Part shown: positions 8,001 through 10,201 of the stretch, one piece after another
How positions within the stretch are numbered: the stretch's first letter is position 1
Layout: each line of letters starts with the position of its first letter
NCBI GenBank assembly: GCA_039029515.1
Contig: JBCCFX010000150.1
Coordinates: 1 to 10,201 of the forward strand
Origin: JBCCFX01 sp039029515
GTDB lineage: Bacteria > Planctomycetota > Phycisphaerae > Phycisphaerales > SM1A02
Length of the DNA stretch: 10,201 nt
Direction: 5' to 3'
The notes under the pieces: generated by a model
Told to the model about the DNA's origin: nothing
What the model saw: only the letters and a program-made list of their open reading frames with translations
Databases searched by the model: none
Program-made: the position numbers and the translations under genes

Positions 8001-8499
8001 GATGAATGCCGAAGGCCTCGGTCAGGCGTTCGATAGGACCGCCATCCAACGGTGCTTTGTACATGCGTGCGTGGCGATAGATGCTGGGCTCGACGCGGCC
8101 ACTGAAGTACAGGTGTTTCCCATCGAGGGAGAACGCGCTGAGCGACTGACTCTGATCCCATTCCGTCACGCGCGTGGGCGTACTCGCAAACAGCGCTGGC
8201 GGATTCCCTTGAAGATTGACCGTATAGAGGTTCCGTGCTCCATCGCGATCCGACTCGAAGGCGAGGACCGAACCATCCGGGCTGAATGCACTTCGACGCT
8301 CGTCTGCCGGGTGACTTGTCACTCGAGTCGCCACGCCGCCATCGCGAGACACGGCCCAGATATCCCCGGCCCATGTGAATGAGATCAATGCGCCGTCCGG
8401 GCTGAGCGCGGGCTCTCGAGGCAGTTCGACGACACCGGCGACGACCGGTGAGGCACTCAGCAGGAGAACACAGCCGACCAGAGTTTTCAGGTGAACCAC
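5026..8499 (-). CDS. Secreted tricorn-like S41 family peptidase
   Basis: A 1157-residue protease, about the length of archaeal tricorn plus a signal peptide. Domains in order: signal peptide (MVHLKTLVGCVLLLSASPVVAG, 1-22); TolB/PD40-type beta-propeller repeats (about 25-400, with several SPDG or SADG turns); an Asp/Glu-rich linker (about 413-462); a second propeller (about 480-760); the tricorn core with NGSHTG (H828); a PDZ domain (about 844-927) with LQPDDVIIAINSE; and the S41 core with LVIDVRDNGGGFTTD (988-1002) and NQHSFSNAE, whose S1055 is the likely nucleophile. E1116 in GAEPDVPV is a possible further catalytic residue. Tricorn-type enzymes degrade oligopeptides; here the enzyme would act outside the cytoplasmic membrane. 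GTG 8499 was chosen for AAGGAAG at 8505-8511 and because it puts the signal peptide at the N-terminus; ATG 8553 would place a charged 18-residue extension before it. Confidence 0.93.
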   Translation of the reverse strand: MVHLKTLVGCVLLLSASPVVAGVVELPREPALSPDGALISFTWAGDIWAVSRDGGVATRVTSHPADERRSAFSPDGSVLAFESDRDGARNLYTVNLQGNPPALFASTPTRVTEWDQSQSLSAFSLDGKHLYFSGRVEPSIYRHARMYKAPLDGGPIERLTEAFGIHPMPSDDGAVIFSRGYEIANRPAYRGPGAKDLWRMAADGNFTQLTFDPSNDMAGHELPDGSIVFVSSRDGQNNVYRLDAGATDQDEGALRQLTQYSTGREVTIGHGVHSLTVSADGSTAAFVVWDTLYTLDLTRRNSRPVEVRMTASGDDATPDRNVINVSTQAREIAWHPSGKAVALAARGEIWLRSTDEDQPTRRITNTPWRERNLAWSADGSTLYFVADDESSLGSILAATVDLSREDLAGAPVDEEEDDALDEDDDAAADSEGNDAASDEDADEGNDDGDDSDADDADSDGKDKASRTNPHGDRWASSITFTIEPVVNEATWDRMPMPAPDGRSMLFVRGLGDLIHLNLGTGEQRVVFTGWEEPEVQWMPDARHIVFARSDLDFNSDIWLLDLDADSVDDAVNLTRHPDIDTSPRLSADGKVLVFLSDRAGENWSYDVHRVYLDAALDQMTNYERAEYFEDAAKAAKKRKPLMPVADEDSNEAAEEDADVMEFDADDAWLRIRRVTSHPGSEGSLAITPGGERIVYSATIDGTTALRSVAFDGSEQKTVMPGSVSGVAVSLTGGAVAALRNGRAQSGSPTGGEVTTYPIDAEVRITNRIEQRQKFLEGARTFGYTFYNIKGLDWPALIDRYLPLAERARTSAEFNAIFSMLLGEVNGSHTGIRGGSRFNTSGASTGYLCVDLAQESAGYRVTRVLPDGPGDNGDAGLQPDDVIIAINSESLSRGGQLRDFNAAMTGTAGTETLLKILRNGEDAHLLVTPRGYGFENNLRYRDEVAQRRDEVERLSEGRLGYLHIRGMSMPSVRDFERDLYAAAHGRDGLVIDVRDNGGGFTTDILLASLTAPRHAYTIPRGADPADVEPDHYPRDRRLIYGWTRPINVLINQHSFSNAEIFAHSIKTAGRGRLIGTTTFGGVISTGGFSLIDGTFIRQPFRGWYLPDGRDMDVYGAEPDVPVAQSPGEEVAGRDAQLEAAVVDLLDQIDNRKDPRAIH
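7114..7263 (-). repeat. Low-complexity acidic linker within the protease gene
   Basis: About 50 codons encode almost only Asp, Glu, Ala, Ser and Gly (starting DEEEDDALDEDDDAAAD), built from GAC/GAT/GAA/GAG/GCA-rich codons. It falls between the two propeller regions and is probably disordered. A shorter acidic stretch (around residues 645-664, DEDSNEAAEEDAD) occurs later in the same protein. The DNA has no perfect long tandem unit. Confidence 0.85.
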
Positions 8500-8846
8500 G
8501 GAATCTTCCTTTCTTCCTCTCGAACGCGGCGCGGGACGATCATGTCCCGCCATATCGCTCCCATGATGTCATCTTGGGGCGACGGATACTAGCCGTCATC
8601 TTGCTGCTATGCCTTGGTTTACGACACGTTTTCGGTGTACTGGCCGGGGATATCGCCATGTTGCAGCCGCCATGAGGACGACACTCATCCTGTTCGACCG
8701 TATCCGAGCCGCTCTTGAAGACTCCGTGGACGGAACTGACGGGTCGTGGACGGGGTGGAAGTCAAGACCATAGCGACGATCGCAACCTGTACACCGGACC
8801 TGACGATCGCCGATCCCCAGGCACACCTGCCAACCATCTACATGAG
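8500..8846. other. Non-coding leader region of the protease gene, rich in short repeats
   Basis: This 347-bp gap separates the DUF7716-like gene from the protease gene on the same strand. Open frames in it (for example 8596-8826 on the minus strand) have no ribosome binding site or family resemblance. It holds a 7-bp hairpin (8531-8550), a 5-bp inverted repeat GACGG/CCGTC (8581-8585, 8593-8597), and three 9-bp direct repeats: GTCATCTTG at 8568 and 8595, CGTGGACGG at 8725 and 8745, and GACGATCGC at 8775 and 8802. I could not identify a convincing -35/-10 pair or a terminator for the upstream gene. Confidence 0.5.
8531..8550 (-). promoter_or_regulatory. Hairpin just upstream of the protease start
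   Basis: GCGGGAC (8531-8537) is the perfect reverse complement of GTCCCGC (8544-8550), with a 6-nt loop GATCAT. In the transcript it would end about 31 nt before the GTG start, upstream of the ribosome binding site at 8505-8511. It may be an operator or an mRNA structure; no T run follows, so it is unlikely to be a terminator. Confidence 0.4.
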
Positions 8847-9398
8847 TCAGTCGTCAAATGGACACGGTCGCTTCTTGATGCTCTCGAAGTGGTGTCGACG
8901 GCACAGCGCACTGAATTGAATGGCGCCACGATCACACCCATCTCGACGGCATGTTTGAGTTGGATTCTCCTCGCCGAGTATTTCCACAAACGCGCGATCA
9001 AGCTGAAGCAACGTCTCCTCCGCAGGCGGTGGATCCGGAGCGCCGAGTGTGCTCGGCCAGGCGTCGAAACGGATGTAATACCGAATCACATCAATGGCCG
9101 CTGAATCATCCTTCGTGCCCGAGAGATGATCCGCCCATTCGATTGACTGCGTCAGTGTGTCTACATCAATTGTCGATTGCAATCCTCGTTCAGCGAAACC
9201 AGGCGGATCGATCTCTTCATCCGATTCTTCATCGAATTCCGCATACGCCAATGCTGCCATAGTGCTGAGTGTGAGATCCACTGCATCACGAGAAATGTAG
9301 AGCCAATATTCACCGCTCACTCGGCCGCTTCGCACACGTCGGATGATGTCCTGAAGTGTAGCGATAGTTCTCGGGCGTCTAAACCTGAACAATGGCAT
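8847..9398 (-). CDS. DUF7716-like protein with Cys/His-rich tail
   Basis: A predicted cytoplasmic protein of 183 residues. Residues 13-115 follow the pattern I recall for DUF7716: a TLQDII helix start, a short WLYISRD strand, an acidic turn, then DPPGFAERGLQSTIDVDTLT (64-83) and an IDVIRYYIRFDAW helix (102-114). The tail (150-179) has C150, C155, C166, H169, H170 and C179, ending PCPFDD; the spacing C-x4-C-x10-C-x2-H suggests a zinc-binding knuckle. Its function is unknown. The start ATG 9398 has GAGG (9402-9405) with only a 3-nt gap, so initiation may be weak or lie elsewhere; no better in-frame start was found. It is 131 bp downstream of DUF2200 and 347 bp upstream of the protease gene, so co-transcription is uncertain. 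The family call is by pattern memory. Confidence 0.7.
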   Translation of the reverse strand: MPLFRFRRPRTIATLQDIIRRVRSGRVSGEYWLYISRDAVDLTLSTMAALAYAEFDEESDEEIDPPGFAERGLQSTIDVDTLTQSIEWADHLSGTKDDSAAIDVIRYYIRFDAWPSTLGAPDPPPAEETLLQLDRAFVEILGEENPTQTCRRDGCDRGAIQFSALCRRHHFESIKKRPCPFDD

Positions 9399-9530
9399 AA
9401 ACCTCGTGCATCCGGATGATTCGCAAGTGAGTTCATCGTGCGCTCAAGCACCCAGGTTGAAAATGCATCCCAGAATCGCCCAACTATGCGTCTCATGCTG
9501 AAGCACACAACGAATACAGGCCGTCACACT

Positions 9531-9899
9531 TCACGCCGTTCGCAGGATCTTCTCCATCGCTTTGCCCTTGGCGAGTTCATCCACGAGCTTGTCGAGGTAG
9601 CGAGCCTGCTTCGTGAGCGGCGTCTCGATGTCCTGAATCTTGTAACCGCAGATGGATCCCGTGATCAGATGCGCATTCGGATGCAGCTTCGCCTTCGAGA
9701 AGAACGTCCTGAACGTCACTTCATCATCGATCATCTTCTGGATCTTCGTGTCGTTGAAGCCTGTCAGCCACGTGATGACCTCGTGGAGCTCTTCCTTCGT
9801 TCTGCCCTTCTTCTCCACCTTGCTCACATAGTGCGGATAGACCGAGGCGAAGGTGAGATTGGCCACGCGTTCATCGTGTTCAGGTGTCGTGGTGGGCAT
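9531..9899 (-). CDS. DUF2200 domain protein
   Basis: A 122-residue protein matching the DUF2200 family over nearly its whole length, which is close to the usual family size of about 115-120. Recognisable blocks are FASVYPHYVSKVEKKGRTKE (17-36), VITWLTGF (41-48), ITGSICGYKIQDIETP (79-94) and the highly typical C-terminus YLDKLVDELAKGKAMEKILR (101-120). It has no signal peptide or membrane span and no obvious catalytic site; the family's function is not known to me. ATG 9899 was chosen because GGAG (9908-9911) stands 8 nt upstream and the family motif begins soon after. The frame is open to 10079, but that extension has no family resemblance. It is divergent from the gene starting at 10154. Confidence 0.92.
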   Translation of the reverse strand: MPTTTPEHDERVANLTFASVYPHYVSKVEKKGRTKEELHEVITWLTGFNDTKIQKMIDDEVTFRTFFSKAKLHPNAHLITGSICGYKIQDIETPLTKQARYLDKLVDELAKGKAMEKILRTA

Positions 9900-9907
9900 G
9901 CATTGAT

Positions 9908-9911
9908 CTCC
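9908..9911 (-). promoter_or_regulatory. Ribosome binding site fixing the DUF2200 start
   Basis: The minus strand reads GGAG here, 8 nt before ATG 9899. It decides against the 60-codon longer open frame that begins at 10079. Confidence 0.7.
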
Positions 9912-10121
9912 ACAGAATTGTCCTGCCGGGTGAGCCGGCGAGGTGATATCCATCATAAAGATCGGATCATTGGATGCATCGGGCCGCTTTGCGAGTTGGT
10001 ACCAGAACGGGTGTACATCCCAATGAACCGCCCGCCTGAATCGCCCATAGGGCGCGCGCCAACCCATTTTCACACGCATTGAATGCCGGTGCGCGCCTAC
10101 GTTGATCGGACCAGAACAACC

Positions 10122-10136
10122 CCACTCGTGGAGTGG
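10122..10136 (+). promoter_or_regulatory. Small hairpin next to the ribosome binding site of the last gene
   Basis: CCACTC (10122-10127) pairs perfectly with GAGTGG (10131-10136) around a GTG loop. The stem ends directly before AAGGAG (10137-10142), the likely ribosome binding site of the gene starting at 10154. It could protect the mRNA or affect access to the ribosome binding site; chance is also possible. Confidence 0.35.
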
Positions 10137-10153
10137 AAGGAGATTTGAGCGTC

Positions 10154-10201
10154 ATGAATTCTCGAACTATTGCGTGCACCATCGCCGCCGCCGGCCTCGG
10201 C
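10154..10201 (+). CDS. Start of a probably secreted protein, cut by the window edge
   Basis: Only 16 codons are visible, encoding MNSRTIACTIAAAGLG. A short n-region with one Arg followed by an Ala/Ile/Gly-rich hydrophobic stretch looks like the beginning of a Sec signal peptide. AAGGAG at 10137-10142 is 11 nt upstream of the ATG, slightly long but acceptable, and a closer GAG lies at 10147-10149. The product cannot be identified from this much sequence. Confidence 0.6.
   Translation, partial: MNSRTIACTIAAAGLG

Larger units (their letters stand above)
9900..10153. other. Divergent intergenic region
   Basis: This 254-bp gap lies between the DUF2200 gene (-) and the gene starting at 10154 (+) and should hold both promoters. 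A minus-strand frame (9900-10079) is open in phase with DUF2200 but is judged non-coding. Apart from the ribosome binding sites and the hairpin at 10122-10136, nothing recognisable was found, and I could not identify clear -35/-10 elements. Confidence 0.45.

Noticed and set aside
8596..8826. A 76-codon minus-strand frame with CTGC and a Trp/Arg-rich end in the gap upstream of the protease
   Set aside because: It has no ribosome binding site and no family resemblance, and it spans the repeat-rich non-coding region.
9317..9508. A 63-codon minus-strand frame between DUF2200 and the DUF7716-like gene
   Set aside because: It begins at GTG with no Shine-Dalgarno sequence, overlaps the start of the DUF7716-like gene by 82 nt in another frame, and has no known motif.
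9900..10079. A 60-codon N-terminal extension of DUF2200
   Set aside because: The family match begins after ATG 9899, which has a good GGAG site; the extension shows no family pattern.
9438..10082. A 214-codon plus-strand frame across the DUF2200 gene
   Set aside because: It is antisense to DUF2200, whose sequence matches its family closely.

Overview
The window looks like chromosomal DNA from a member of the Planctomycetota, most likely Phycisphaerae-like. This is inferred from moderately high GC and from one diagnostic pair: an ECF-like sigma factor of the TIGR02999/Sigma70_ECF type translationally coupled to a membrane Ser/Thr kinase with a C-terminal TPR sensor. A secreted, tricorn-like S41 peptidase fits the same kind of genome. 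I see no rRNA, tRNA, CRISPR array, insertion sequence or phage gene.

Layout. At 1-218 there is an AT-richer stretch with no convincing gene. At 219-980 (+) is a DUF5984-like protein with a GTG start and a clear ribosome binding site. It converges on a two-gene minus-strand operon, sigma factor (3601-4188) then kinase (1085-3604), joined by an ATGA stop/start overlap. Divergent from the sigma factor is a class I SAM-dependent methyltransferase (4332-4958, +); the shared 143-bp intergenic region holds a strong 8+3 bp imperfect inverted repeat. The methyltransferase converges on a 1157-residue secreted tricorn-type protease (5026-8499, -), which has a long Asp/Glu-rich linker. Upstream of it on the same strand are a 347-bp non-coding leader rich in short direct repeats, a DUF7716-like protein with a Cys/His tail (8847-9398, -), and a DUF2200 protein (9531-9899, -). 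At the right edge a plus-strand gene begins (10154 onward) with what looks like a signal peptide.

How the genes work together. The clearest functional unit is sigma factor plus kinase. The sigma factor lacks the acidic residues normally found at the start of region 2.2 and has Ser/Thr there, which fits the phosphorylation-activated sigma model known from Vibrio EcfP/PknT. The kinase has a cytoplasmic catalytic domain, one membrane span, and predicted extracytoplasmic TPRs of the kinesin-light-chain type, so it could pass an envelope signal to the sigma factor. The tricorn-like protease, DUF7716-like and DUF2200 genes share a strand but are separated by 130-350 bp gaps, so they are probably separate transcription units. 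Nothing in the window amounts to a clearly new multi-gene system. The best leads are the sigma-kinase pair, the inverted repeat in the divergent promoter region, and the repeat-rich leader of the protease gene.
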